Of a stretch of 64,000 nt of DNA, positions 1-11,147 are shown piece after piece. The notes under the pieces are model-generated. The model saw nothing but the letters and a program-made list of their open reading frames with translations. It was not told the origin of the DNA and did not search any database. The stretch lies in contig NC_084794.1 in assembly GCF_963169125.1 (NCBI RefSeq), positions 158,857,858-158,921,857 of the forward strand, in the 5' to 3' direction. The translations under genes were made by a program, and so were the position numbers. The stretch's first letter is position 1. Each line of letters opens with the position of its first letter. Source of the DNA: Humulus lupulus. Taxonomy: Eukaryota; Streptophyta; Magnoliopsida; Rosales; Cannabaceae.

Positions 1-245
1 AATTCCCCATACTGTGAATGGCCATGGGGAGCTCATCATGGTGAGCTCGGTGGGTGGAGCTTGTGGAATTGAGGAAAATCGCTGAAATTTATTACATCGT
101 TTGACATATTCGAACGAGTCTGCCTTGACTGTGGGCCATAAATACCCTTGCCTTATCACCTTTTTCGATAAACTATGCCCCCAGTGTGATCTCCACAAAA
201 CCCTTCATGGATTTCTTCCAAAATATTGTTTTGCCTCGGGAGGAG
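1..245 (-). pseudogene. Integrase zinc-finger region of the family R element, partial
   Basis: The minus strand encodes the start of a retroviral-type integrase, which would join element cDNA to chromosomal DNA. An HHCC-like pattern is visible as EIHEGFCGDHTGG followed by QGYLWPTVKADSFEYVKRC, matching the usual spacing in plant gypsy integrases. The frame is broken by stops and a frameshift around 120-170. The catalytic core lies beyond the left edge. It follows the archaeal-type RNase H, as expected for Tat/Retand pol. Confidence 0.7.
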
Positions 246-960
246 TTACACACTGAAGTAATGGCATAGAGTATCCCCTTCTATACAACTTCCCTTCCAC
301 AATAGTGTATATTGGGTCATCCAGGTTGGTTGTGAGTCAATCATGCATACTTCTGCTTCGTCAAGCTCATTAATACTTGGGATTGGTAGGAATTCTACTG
401 GGATCACGTTGAGTGTTTTAGCCTCGTTAGTTGTGGCGAGCCTGGCCAATGCGTCTGCATTTCAATTATGCTCCCGAGGGTTTAGTCTATAGCATAGAAC
501 TCAAATTGTTAGAGTGCTGCTTTTACTTTTTCTAGGTATGCAGCCATTTTTATACCACGAACCTGATACTCCCCCATGACTTGGTTAACCACCAGCTGCG
601 AGTTGCTATAGCAATGTATAGCCTTTTCTTTGAGCTCACAGGCTATTCAAAGTCCTGCTAGTAACGCCTCGTATTTAGCCTCGTTGTTTGATGCTTCAAA
701 ACTAAACCTTAAAGCCGAGTGGAAATGAAATCTTGTTGGGGTAATTAATATAGTGCATGCCCCCAATCCATTTTCATTAGAGGATCCATCAATGTAAAGT
801 TTCCACAGCTTGCGGGATGGGTTTACAATTTCGTCGTTAGAGATCCCAGTACATTCGACAATAAAATATGACAGAGCCTGTCTTCTGATTGTCATTCTCG
901 GGTGATAAGTGATCTCGAACTGTCCGAGTTTGACAACCCACTTCAACAGTCTTCTAGACG
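246..960 (-). pseudogene. Archaeal-type RNase H and linker of family R pol
   Basis: Minus-strand remnant of the additional RNase H carried by Tat/Retand elements, which would cut RNA in the RNA:DNA hybrid. The block at 647-946 contains LYIDGSSNENGLGA (first catalytic Asp) and ASNNEAKYEALLAGL (catalytic Glu region). The frame stops at 647-649, after AGL, where related copies read on, which indicates a frameshift. The block at 246-449 (MARLATTNEAKTLNVIPVEF) is the linker usually found between this domain and the integrase finger. It is preceded by the ordinary RNase H and RT. Assignment is by recognised motifs, not by alignment. Confidence 0.75.
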
Positions 961-999
961 CTTTTGGCTTGGACAGAACTTGCTGTAGTGGCTAGTCAA

Positions 1000-2195
1000 T
1001 TAACACATGAATAGGGTGTGCTTGCAAGTAGGGTCAGAGCTTTCGAGATGCGTGTATCATGCTCAGAGCCAATTTTTCCATTAATGGGTATCTCGATTCT
1101 GACCCCAATAATCTTTTGCAGACATAGTATACAGGTTTTTGTATTTTCTTATCCTCTCGTACTAGTACTGCACTATTGGCGTGCTCGAGGTATAAATACA
1201 AAATCTTTCCTGTAATAGGTTTGGACAAGATTGGTGGTTCAGCGAGGTGTTTCTTGAGGTCTTGAAATGCAAGCTCGCATTCTTCCGACCACTTGAACAT
1301 TTTACCCCCTCTTAAAAGGTTAAAGAAAGGAAGGCATTGATCCGTAGATTTCGAGATAAACCTACTTAAGGCTGCCATTCATTCAGTTAGCCTCTGGACA
1401 TCCTTATGTTTTCGAGGTGAGGGCATGTCTATCAACGCCTTAATTTTTCTAGATTAACCTCTATTCCCCGTGCCATTACTATAAATCCAAGGAACTTACC
1501 CGAAGATACTCCGAACGAGCATTTTTGTGGGTTAAGTTTCATGTTGTATTTCTGAAGTACATCAAAACACTTAGCGAGATCATCCACATGGTTATTGTTA
1601 TGTTAAGATCTGACCAACATATCATCCATGTAAACTTCCATATTATTCCTTATTTGTTCAGCAAACATCCTATTTACCAGCCTTTGGTATGTGGCTTCGG
1701 CATTTTTGAGCCCGAAAGGCATGACATTGTAGCAATAAAACCCTTTATCAGTTGTAGCATGACATTATGCTTTTTTTCCGGCACATGCATGGAAATCTGG
1801 TTATATCCAGAATAAGCATCCATGAATCACTAGACGTCGTGACTTGTAGTGGCATCTACGAGCTGGTCTATCCGAGGTAAGGGAAAATAGTCTTTAGGGC
1901 ATGCCTTGTTAAGATCTGAACAGTCGATACAAGATTTCCATTTGCCATTGAGATTTGGGACCAACACTAGATTGGCGATCCAATCAGGATAGAAAGCATC
2001 TCGTATGAAGCGATTTGCTTTTAACCTCTCGACCTTTTCTATAAGGGCCTTCTTTCTGTCATTGTCTAGGAGCCTTCGTTTTTGCTGCTTCGGGGAGAAG
2101 CTCTTATCAATGTTTAGCGCATGGCTTATGACATTCGGACTAATTCCTACCATGTCCGAATGCGACCATGGGAACACATCTTGGTTTTCTTTCAA
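1000..2195 (-). pseudogene. Reverse transcriptase and RNase H of family R pol, degraded
   Basis: RT that would copy element RNA into DNA, followed by the standard RNase H. Residues GKWKSCIDCSDLNKACPKD and FPLPRIDQLVDATTSH (1830-2000) are RT blocks of the Tat group. The catalytic YMDD box is still readable at 1621-1632 in the context EVYMDDMLVRS. RNase H connection sequence (FKWSEECELAFQDLKKHL) lies at 1034-1378. Between these blocks several in-frame stops and shifts occur, including a stop near 1827-1832, so no polyprotein can be made. Plus-strand ORFs over this stretch are shadows. Confidence 0.8.
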
Positions 2196-2204
2196 GAAGC
2201 AAAT

Positions 2205-2815
2205 TAATTGCTATCTCGACCTTTCAGAAAGGTTCTCGACCAATTTTACCACCTTCGTGGCATCCTTTTCGTCAAGCTCCACTTCTTCGAGCTCCTCCAG
2301 TGGTTCGAGATCGACTCTTTCTTCTATTCTGGGGTTAATTTCCTCTTCTATCTTGAAGAAGGATCTGTCCATCTCCTGAATAACCACAAGTGTCTGGGCA
2401 CTTGTTTGATTCTCTCCTCTCATGGAAATGTTGTAGCATTCCCTTCCTGCGAGTTGGTCTTCGTTCAACGTCCTGATGCCACTAGAAGTCAGGAACTTGA
2501 TGACCAGATGCCTGACAGACGATACTGCCCCCAGCCCAATCAGGGCGGGTCTCCTGAGTAGTATGTTGTTGGCCGAAGGGATACACACCACCATGAACTC
2601 CATTATCTTGGTCACCGAGACTAGATAGTCCCCAAGGTTATGGGGAGTTCAATGGATCCCATGTAGGCAATCCCTTCTCAAGAAAATCTATACAATGTTG
2701 TTGCACATGCTTTCAAATCTTGAAGCGTGAGTCCCATCTTTTCTAGAGTGGCCTTGTAAAGGATATTCATAGAGCTCCTCCCGTTATAAATCAGGACCCT
2801 GTGTTCCCTCCTGTT
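2205..2815 (-). pseudogene. Aspartic protease region of family R, active-site Asp lost
   Basis: The minus strand encodes the protease that would process the polyprotein. The normal active-site block in this group reads roughly V-D-N-G-S-S. Here the equivalent block is RVLIYNGRSSMNILY, so the catalytic Asp is Tyr (codon at 2786-2788). Downstream landmarks remain: LEKMGLTLQDLKAC, then the RRPALIGLGAVSSVRHL block (in 2211-2615) and an acidic linker leading into RT. Stops interrupt the frame between 2620 and 2690. The loss of the Asp agrees with an old, inactive copy. Confidence 0.65.
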
Positions 2816-3704
2816 CGCGAGCTGAAGAGTGAAGACCAAGGGGTCATTGTGAGGAAACTGGATGTGTGATGCATTCTCTTCAGTAAAAGTGATGGGTTGA
2901 GTTTCAACCCTCTGCTGCTTCGGAGCTTGTGGTTTGGGTTCGTAAGAAGAACCGTCTCCACTCTTAAGCTCGTTAACGTATCTCTTTTGGGCGTTCCTGC
3001 CCGATCCTGCAATATGAGGTCCCCCGAGATGGTTACTACGTCTTCTCCATCAATTTGGGGAGGTCGCTCTTCATCCCGAGCTTGGGAGTTATTCTAGTGG
3101 GCAGGTTGTGCAATTGCTACCCTTTGACTTGTTGAGGCTTGGTTGGAGTTTTGGTTTTTTACATACTGTCCAAAATATCCCCTTGAGAATCCTTCGATCT
3201 CGTCTTTCAACTGTCGACACTCATCAGTTGTGTGCCCGATATCTCTGTGGAATCTGTAGTATTTATTTGAGACCCTTTTTGCCTCTTGATTCTGCATTAA
3301 TTCAGGTCACCTGAAAGGGACCTGATTCTCATTGGCAAGAAATATTCTTCCCCGAGTCTGATTGAGCTCGGCATACATTGTGTAGATGGAAAAATACTTG
3401 TCTCCCTTCTTCTTTTTCCCTCCATCAACCACGGGGTTATTCCCTTAATTTTTCTTCCTTTTAGAAGGGTTATCCCCAAAGGGTTTTGACATTGATGGGG
3501 TCGCCGAGGTCGAGGCTGAGTTAACATCAGTTGTTGTAGTTACGGGCTGGGAGGTTAGGTTTAATGTTGACCTTGCCTCTTCTACATTGAAAAACCTTTG
3601 GGCCCTTGCGTTGAACTCGGTTAATGATATCCCAAAGGGGACTCCCTGCTAATATACCTGCTCCTACAGCCATCAGGTGGCCACTATCATCGACATTACG
3701 GGCT
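2816..3704 (-). pseudogene. gag C-terminal part with zinc-knuckle-like block, family R
   Basis: Minus-strand end of gag, the nucleocapsid part that binds element RNA. A conserved Tat-type block is visible at 3094-3297 (YYRFHRDIGHTTDECRQLKD). The first Tyr pair stands where a Cys is expected, so the knuckle is probably damaged. Sequence is split over three frames (3094-3297, 3297-3527, 3527-3704). It is separated from the central gag at 5622-6296 by the solo LTR at 3710-5616. Confidence 0.65.
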
Positions 3705-3709
3705 CGAGC
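3705..3709. repeat. TSD CGAGC, left copy
   Basis: CGAGC directly before the solo LTR; the identical copy is at 5617-5621. Perfect 5-bp match shows an integrase-mediated insertion into family R gag. Confidence 0.9.
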
Positions 3710-5616
3710 TGTAACGCCCTGGGGAGCCAAGAACGTTACACTGTGTGTTTATAAAGGTGCAAGATTTCCTAATCAAGTCATTTAATTAGAAACATATTAC
3801 TGAAACTATAATTGAACTAGGGTTAAAAGAATTTGGTCATAAAAGACGCATTTCATTTAGATAAACATTTTGTACATGGGATCCCAAAATAAATTGAGTT
3901 TAAAAGATAGTTTACAAAAATTCCAGGTTATAAACCGGCCACTCTAGAGGCAAAACAGACATTTAGGCTTCTCCCGTCCTGTAACACTCTTCGGCCATGG
4001 AGACCGATCAGCTGACTATGTACATTCAGCCTCAAAGCTCTCCTACTCAGGACTGGTCCACCTTGCCCTTGCCTTTACCTGCACCACATAGCACCCGTGA
4101 GCCAAGGCCCTACAAGCAAACTATAGTGCATCATAAATCATCAATCAGATATACAACAGGTCATACAGCTCACATAAACAGTGATATCAATTCGCAAACC
4201 AATAATCAGTTATTCAGATAACAAACTCATCACAACCATAAAGTTTAAACAACATTAAACATATCATGCCAAAATCCAAGGTCGACGCCCTTAGGCCGCA
4301 CCCTCTGATTATCCCACTGACTCTGGTACGCTTAGGTCGAGCTCAGTGATTATGTACTTATCCTCAGCTACCAGTGCCCGAGCTGCGCCCTGTGCGTAAT
4401 TATTGATTCTGACACTCGTAGACCATTTATCACATGTCCCCATGGCATAATATCATCTCATGATATTACATACAAATATAGGGAACTCTTAGTCCCAACA
4501 TAATCGTTTAACTGGGTGCAGTTTATTACATTTAATTTTGATAGCTTTGATTAATGAAATCGACCTTCAAGCACGATCTTGACCGAGCCCTAGGATACAC
4601 CTAGTCACAACCATGAGATAGAACCATCATGAAACTTCAATTCCATAACCTAACCTCAGGACCAATCCCAAGCCCTCGAGAAGCCCTTATTCCACCAAAC
4701 AGAGTGGTGGAATCAAGCCCCGAGTCCCCGGGCAAAAAACCCTAAGAAATTACCCAAAAGTCAACTTTTGAAGGCAGGGTAGTGCAACAACGCCACAGAG
4801 TGGGCGCTACAGTGCTACAAGTAGAGCCAAAAGCCCCCAGGAGGCCAGCATAGCGCTCTAGCGCTCCAAGGCTAGCGCTACAGCGCTACAAATAGCAGTC
4901 TTCAAGAACAACCTTCAAACTTTACCTTAATTGAGTGACTAACTCCTGCTAAATCCTCTTGCTTTATCAGGGACCCTAGCCCCAAGGTCCAGGCCAAGCC
5001 TCCACTGAGTTACAGCTTCAGAAATCCTTAAGAAATGGTGAAGGAAGAGGTACCCAAGAGAGAGAGAAAAGGGTTAGCTATGTGTTTTGTTTTTTCTTCT
5101 TTCTTCCTTTTTCCTTTAGCTTCTACTACTTCCTACAAATCCCACTAAGCCTATAAAGGCGGAACATCACTTATCCTTTCTTAACCACCATTTGTTTTCC
5201 ACAATGTCAAATAGTCTCCAATATATTTCCCAAATTCCCAGAGATACCTCCGGGCTCCCCCAAGCCGGGTATAAACCCCACCGTGAATTTTCGCTAAATC
5301 GTTCACTAGGATCGCCTTGGGTCACGAGCTGCAAATATATCCACATAATAATGTGGTCTAAAAAATTTATCACAAATATTACATTTATGCCCTCAACGGG
5401 CCAAAATTAGGAATATGCCCTTATAATCTAATTAGGGCCTACATGCATACTAATACACATAATCATGCAACTCATATATCCAAATAATCATATAAGCATG
5501 CTTATCACATAATCATGCATTTAATCATTTAAATAACACATAATCCAGTTATGCCCTCCCGGCACACTAATCAAGGTATGGATCCGAGTTCCCATTAGTG
5601 ATGTTGGGTCGTTACA
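3710..5616 (-). mobile_element. Family T (Tekay/Del-like) solo LTR, 1.9 kb
   Basis: Starts TGTAACGCCC and ends GGGTCGTTACA on the plus strand, giving inverted ends TGTAAC/GTTACA. It is flanked by CGAGC on both sides. Orientation is minus, judged from the T element at 13319, whose LTR has the same ends and pol on the minus strand. No internal region is present, so it is a solo LTR left after LTR-LTR recombination. It contains a GGGATCCC-containing segment near the 3' end and a sequence with ATAATGTGGTC near the 5' end that recur in all T LTRs of the window. The small ORFs inside show no recognised domain. Confidence 0.9.
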
Positions 5617-5621
5617 CGAGC
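5617..5621. repeat. TSD CGAGC, right copy
   Basis: Matches 3705-3709 exactly. Confidence 0.9.
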
Positions 5622-6422
5622 CACCTCTATATTAAACATCGTAAGGTAACTCTTCAGTGACTCTCCCTGCTATTGTCTGACATTAGTCAGGGCCGAGGCC
5701 TCGAGCTTGATGCCGACCATGGCTTTGAACTATTTTTTAAACTCTTTGGTCAACTAATCCCAATACGAGATCGAATGTCTTTTAAACTTCTCGAACCAAT
5801 TTTTTGTTGGTCCTGTGAGAGTAGCTGGTAACAACATGCATCGGAGCTCATGCCCAACATTTCTAGCTCGCATGATGGGGTTGAATGTGCTCAGATATGG
5901 ATCCGAGTTCCCATCAAATGGGGCCACATGGGGCATTTTAAATCCTTGCGGAAATTTAGTGTTAGATATATGTGGGGCGAAAGGCTCGAGCTCCTCATCA
6001 GAATCTTTAGCCTTATCTCTATTCTGCTCATCTTGTAAGAGCCTGAATGCCTTTTCCAAATAGTCGATCCTCTCCTGGATCAGATCCATTGGGGGTCGAA
6101 CTTGACCTTGAGGGAGTTGGTTATTGTTTATGAAAACTCCAACTCCTTGTTCCGGCATAGGGTTATTCTCATTTCCATACGCCGACTGTTTTTGACTGTT
6201 CAAGTGGTATCGCAGATCACGGTTTGAGGGGTTAGCTTGCCCCCGATTATGGTTCAGGTGATCTTGAAGGTCAGGATGATTCCCACCGATTCTCAATATT
6301 TCTAGGTTCAGTATTATATATACTTATGGATGGGGTGTAATCTGAGCTCCCACTTACAAATCTTACAGTTCATTCTCAATGCCAGGCTTGGTGATTATGA
6401 GGTGGGTCACCGGCTGGCCTCC
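5622..6422 (-). pseudogene. gag central (capsid) part of family R
   Basis: Minus-strand gag, the particle-forming structural protein. An open stretch at 5754-6296 contains PFAPHISNTKFPQGFKMPHV followed by DGNSDPYLSTFNPIMRARNV and LPATLTGPTKNWFEKFKRHS, the hallmark capsid blocks of Tat/Retand gag. A heptad-like helical segment (LIQERIDYLEKAFRLLQDEQ) precedes them. The frame ends at a stop at 5754 after ISYWD. The N-terminal part is at 11390-11932, pushed away by insertion of NA1 at 6428. Confidence 0.75.
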
Positions 6423-6427
6423 TTGCT
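6423..6427. repeat. TSD TTGCT of NA1, left copy
   Basis: Identical to 11143-11147 on the far side of NA1. Confidence 0.92.
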
Positions 6428-7089
6428 TGATACGAACCACACCAACACTGTGATGAAACCCAACACCAAATATGGCACCCACCAAGAACACACAAAATTT
6501 GGAATGGTAAACCGCGACCCTATGCTTAGCAAAGCACAAACCTTGGTATGAGGAAGACGCCACAAACGGGGATGGGAATCCGTTTGATAAGTCGGATTGA
6601 ACGCCACAAGGGATACCCTTGATAAGTTCGGATAGTCTCTTCAAGAACTCAAGAAGAAAACTCACAAATTTTCATTTCATCAAAATCTGATTTTTCCAAA
6701 TGTTTTCAAGGCCTTATATAGCCGAAAATTACATCAATACAAGCCCCTTTGTCTTCCTAAAAATCAAAAAATTAAAGACAATCCTTTTGTCTTCCTAATG
6801 AAACCGAAAAATAAAGACAACCCTTTGTCTTCCTAATGAAAACCGAAATTTAAAGACAACCCTTTGTCTTCCTAATAAAAACCGAAAATTAAAGACAAAA
6901 AGGACTCTTGGACTCACACAAGTCAAGTGTTTGACTTTTCACAAAAAAAAACAAAGACTAAATAAAAAATACAAGATGACAAAATACAATAAGACTCATC
7001 AAGCTCCTAAACTGAGTCTTTTGGCTCGCGCCCTCGTCACCAGACCAACTGGAACTAGACTTGGATCTTTAGTCTTGGTGTCCTCATCA
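6428..7089 (-). repeat. 3' LTR of NA1 (family C, short-tail type B)
   Basis: Reads, on the minus strand, TGATGAGGACACC to GGTTCGTATCA. It carries about four copies of a 36-40 bp unit (6750-6900) just upstream of a TATATAAGG box (minus strand, about 6714-6722). The first 90 bp encode the end of the Gag fusion protein (stop at 6999-7001). It has the 104-bp deletion typical of type B LTRs. Confidence 0.9.
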
Positions 7090-9240
7090 TTCCCCCCCTC
7101 TTGAGAAGGATTTGTCCTCAAATCTTCACCTGCATCAAAAGGACTCAAATCAGAAACATTAAAAGTAGCACTAACAGTATACTCACCTGGTAAATCGAGT
7201 TTGTAGGCATTGTCATTGATCCTTTCTAGCACTTGAAACGGCCCATCTCCTCGAGGTAGAAATTTGGAACATCTTTGTGCTGGGAATCGCTCTTTCCTCA
7301 TCTGTAACCATACCCAATCACCGGGGTCAAAAACCTGCTTGTGACGACCCTTGTTAGCATCAAGTTGGTTAGTGTTTAAAAGAGCCTCCTTAACCTCACT
7401 TTTTTTTGCATAAAAATTATTTTGTTTTCTCTCTAATTTTCCCTCATTGATCGAACTCTTCTCTTTCTTTTCTCTCTCACTTGATTCGACCCTTTTCTCT
7501 CTTTGTCTCTCTTTTTTCTCACTCTCATTCATCTTTTCACTCTCCTTCTTTTGCTCACTCAATTTTTTTTATCACTCAATTTTTGCAACCTCACTTGGTC
7601 TTCATATACTTGCTTTGGCGTCAATGGAGCTAGAGTGATTGTTCGTTGACGGAACGTGAATGAGTACTTGTTGGTGAAGCCATCATGCTAGACTCGCCGA
7701 TCAAATAGCCAAGGCCTTCCTAGAAGGAGGTGTCCAGCTTGCATGGGAACCACATCGCACAATACCTCATCCTCATACTTGCCAATTCGAAATGATACCA
7801 GCACCTGCGTTGTAACCCTCACTTCACCACTATCATTCAACCACTGCAACTTGTATGGACGAGGATGTTTAAGCGTTGGGAGCCCTAGCTTTTCAACCAT
7901 GGAAGAACTAGCAACGTTAGTGCAACTACCACCATCAATAATAACACTGCATACCTTGTCTTTCACATGACAACGAGTGTGAAAGATGTTCTCCCGCTGC
8001 ACCTCTTCTTCCTCTTCTTTTGCTTGCAAATTTAAGGCTCGTCGTGTGACTAGTGCAAGCATCTCACCAGATTCTGGCCCATACTCTTCATCATCGATAG
8101 AAGCATCTTCCAATGGTGGTATGTCAGCAAGAGCATCTTCATCTTCAGAATCGAGCTCGCCACTTTCTCGAATCACCATAACTCTCTTGTTTGGACATTG
8201 GCTAGCTATGTGTCCTCGCCCCTGACATTTGAAATACTTTATCTCACTAGAACGGGACGAAGGAGGGGCTGTTTTACCTTGAAGGGTCGTGGCTGGTTTT
8301 GGTGTAAAGGATGAAGTAGGTTGGTCTTCTTCCTTCTTTGGATAGTTCAACTGCCCAGGTGTTGCACTTGAATTTTGTGGGATTTGTCTCGGATTTGAAC
8401 TTGTACTACCCCTCTTGAGCTGCCTCTCAACTTTGATTGCCATATGCACCAAATCTTCTAATTCCACATAATGGTGTAGCTCAATTGGATTAGCAATCTC
8501 TCGGTTCAACCCATTCAAAAACCTTGCCATTGTTGCCTCCCGATCCTCTTCCACTTGGCTCTAATCATAGCCATCTCCATCTCTTTGTAATACTCATCAA
8601 CACTCTTGGAACCTTGACGAAGACCCTGCAACTTAAGGTATAGATCTCGATAATAATGAGATGGTACAAACCGTCGCCTCATCACCCTCTTCATGGCCTC
8701 CCATGTGTCAATAGGACGATCTCCACTCCGCCTCCTGTTGATGCACAACTGATCCCACCAAACAATAGCTTAATCAGTAAACTCAATGGCAGCAAGTTTT
8801 ACCTTCTTCATGTCGGAGTAGTTGTGACAATCAAAAACTAGCTCCATTTTCTTCTCCCACTCATGGTATGCTTCAGGATCACTCTTCCCCTGAAATGCTG
8901 GGATTCTCATTTTGATATTCCCCAAATAATTATCTACCTGGTTCTTATCTTCTCTATTCCCACCATACCTCCTATGGTTACCCGCCGACATCCTATCAAA
9001 CTCATCATCAGAAACTACCCCTTCCAAATCCCCTTCATTCTCATCCTCCCTTTGGTGCATCCTATTCCTCCGTGGCCTCCGTTGTGTTCCCTCTTCTACC
9101 CTATCCAACCTCTCATGTATTTGTTCACACTCCTCCCTCAACATCCTCCTCATCTCCCCCATTAAAGCTTCAATTTGTAGATTTGGAACTGTAGGTGGTG
9201 AATTGTCATTGCCTGTATTTCTTTCTGTATTTTGTGACAT
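6999..9240 (-). pseudogene. Gag-protease-integrase-tail fusion of NA1, disrupted
   Basis: Starts at the ATG at 9238-9240 ([12 protein letters not shown]) and ends in the 3' LTR. Domain order: capsid-type Gag ([37 protein letters not shown]), zinc knuckle [18 protein letters not shown] (here [14 protein letters not shown], first Cys lost), protease DGGSCTNV and LLLGRPW, Lys/Glu-rich linker, then directly [18 protein letters not shown], the integrase GPY/F-like end ([14 protein letters not shown]) and tail TRARAKRLSLGA. Defects: TAA at 8770-8772, 1-nt deletion near 8552, TAG at 7688-7690, and one A short in an A-run near 7563-7570. RT, RNase H and the integrase core are absent, not just mutated. 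Confidence 0.88.
7090..7103 (-). other. Polypurine tract of NA1
   Basis: On the minus strand CAAGAGGGGGGGAA ends directly at the 3' LTR start TGATGAGG. It is the plus-strand primer site for reverse transcription. Confidence 0.85.
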
Positions 9241-10466
9241 GATGGAAAATCTGCAAAACAATAAGGTTAGACAGTTATAGAAAGGACCTCACTACACTCC
9301 CTCCCGTGTTTCACTCAAAGAAAATGGTCACTCAAGTACACTCGTGTTTCACTCAATGATGGCTTTTACCCTCAAATAAGCTCACACCACTGCCTTTTTC
9401 CACTCTATTCTTCTTTAAGCTCTTTGAAAACTAATGAAACGGTGATATGGAGGTTCAAGCAGCAATTCCAACCAAACAAACCAAACGAACACCGACGAAA
9501 ACTGGTAAAAATGACGAAAAATGAGGATTTTTGGAACACTTGTGTGGGGTTTTGGCCAAAAGGCCTCTAGACCATAAGGAACAAGAATAGAACAAAAAAT
9601 TTTAAGAGGGGTTTCCAGACTCAATTTTTTTTTTTTTTTTAGAGTTCGGATCCCCTTGAAATTTCCTTTACTTTCTTCCTTTTTGTTTTTTTTTTCTCTC
9701 AAATTTGATAACCCAGATACTCAATTTTTGAAAAGAAAAAATTTTGAACACCAAAGAACCAATCTGAAAACCAAGCAAACTGTGGTACTATAACAGATTC
9801 AAGAACACTCCCAATAACAAAAAACCAATATTCCCAAAATCCAATCTGTGATTCAACCAATAAGATCAAAACCAAAATAATTTGTGGCACTATAATAGTC
9901 TCGGATTCCACATCAAATAAAGGAACCAATTGAAACCAGGGACACAATTGAAACAAGGGAGTTATCAATACCAAATTCGGATTTCACAACAAGAACAAGA
10001 GAAACCCAAGGCAAAATTCGGATTTCAAAACAAAACAGCAAGAGAAACTCAATGACAATTCAGATTCCACAATTAGAACAAGAGAAAAAAATCAAAGCCC
10101 TAATTCACGTTTTTAGAAAGAAAAAAAATTAGATGGATTTTCAACATCCCTAATTCAAACGCACCAATTGAACAAAGAATCGAAAATTAAAGAACTTTGT
10201 GTATACTAGTTTCGGATTTCAAGGGATTTCACAAAGAAATAATGGAAACTTTGTAAATAAGGGAATGATTGAACAAGGAAACAATTGAAATAGGGAAATT
10301 AACTATAGTAGTTTCGGATTTCACAAGAAAAAAATAAACAAGGACAAAGAACTCAAACACGACTAGATGATGAATTTTTTTTTTTTTTTTTATTTCAGAA
10401 TTGAAAAACGAATTGAATAGAAAACACAAATGAAAAAAAAGGATAGGCCAAACCGGATGATCCTAA
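9241..10466 (-). other. 5' untranslated leader of NA1
   Basis: About 1.2 kb between PBS and gag ATG with no supportable ORF on the sense strand. It is rich in degenerate repeats built on (sense) GAAATCCGAA and TTGTTCTTGTTTC. The last bases before the ATG read CTAACCTTATTGTTTTGCAG on the minus strand, a good match to a plant intron 3' end, and this is conserved in the other family C copies. Confidence 0.6.
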
Positions 10467-10478
10467 GCTCTGATACCA
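10467..10478 (-). other. Primer binding site of NA1
   Basis: Minus strand TGGTATCAGAGC, complementary to the 3' end of plant initiator Met-tRNA, two bases from the 5' LTR end. Confidence 0.9.
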
Positions 10479-10480
10479 AC

Positions 10481-11142
10481 TGATACGAACCACACCAACA
10501 CTGTGATGAAACCCGACACCAAATATGGCAACCACCAAGAACACACGAAATTTGGAATGGTAAACCGCGACCCTATGCTTAGCAAAGCACAAACCTTGGT
10601 ATGAGGAAGACGCCAAAAACGGGGATGGGAATCCGTTTGATAAGTCGGATTGAACGCCACAAGGGATACCCTTGATAAGTTCGGATAGTCTCTTCAAGAA
10701 CTCAAGAAGAAAACTCACAAATTTTCATTTCATCAAAATCTGATTTTTCCAAATGTTTTCAAGGCCTTATATAGCCGAAAATTACATCAATACAAGCCCC
10801 TTTGTCTTCCTAAAAACCGAAAAATTAAAGACAAGCCTTTTGTCTTCCTAATGAAACCGAAAAATAAAGACAACCCTTTGTCTTCCTAATGAAAACCGAA
10901 ATTTAAAGACAACCCTTTGTCTTCCTAATAAAAACCGAAAATTAAAGACAAAAAGGACTCTTGGACTCACACAAGTCAAGTGTTTGACTTTTCACAAAAA
11001 AAAACAAAGACTAAATAAAAAATACAAGATGACAAAATACAATAAGACTCATCAAGCTCCTAAACTGAGTCTTTTGGCTCGCGCCCTCGTCACCAGACCA
11101 ACTGGAACTAGACTTGGATCTTTAGTCTTGGTGTCCTCATCA
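10481..11142 (-). repeat. 5' LTR of NA1 (type B)
   Basis: 662 bp, same length as the 3' LTR and nearly identical to it, which points to a fairly recent insertion. On the plus strand it runs TGATACGAACC to GGTGTCCTCATCA. Confidence 0.9.
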
Positions 11143-11147
11143 TTGCT
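11143..11147. repeat. TSD TTGCT of NA1, right copy
   Basis: Identical to 6423-6427. Confidence 0.92.

Larger units (their letters stand above)
6428..11142 (-). mobile_element. NA1: pol-less (non-autonomous) family C element, complete ends
   Basis: A 4.7-kb minus-strand LTR retrotransposon inserted into family R gag with perfect TSD TTGCT. Both LTRs are 662 bp (3' LTR 6428-7089, 5' LTR 10481-11142). PBS and PPT are present beside them. The internal region encodes Gag, protease and a short integrase C-terminal piece, but no RT, RNase H or integrase core. The join is the same as in NA2 and NA3. It must have moved with enzymes supplied in trans (inference). Its reading frame now has two stops and two frameshifts. 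Confidence 0.92.

Noticed and set aside
6363..6665. Repeated ORF MSFLLEFLKRLSELIKG found at many places (6363, 10395, 18010, 44078, 48073)
   Set aside because: It is a chance open frame in the R/U5 part of family C LTRs, repeated because the LTR is repeated; it crosses the LTR end into different sequences.
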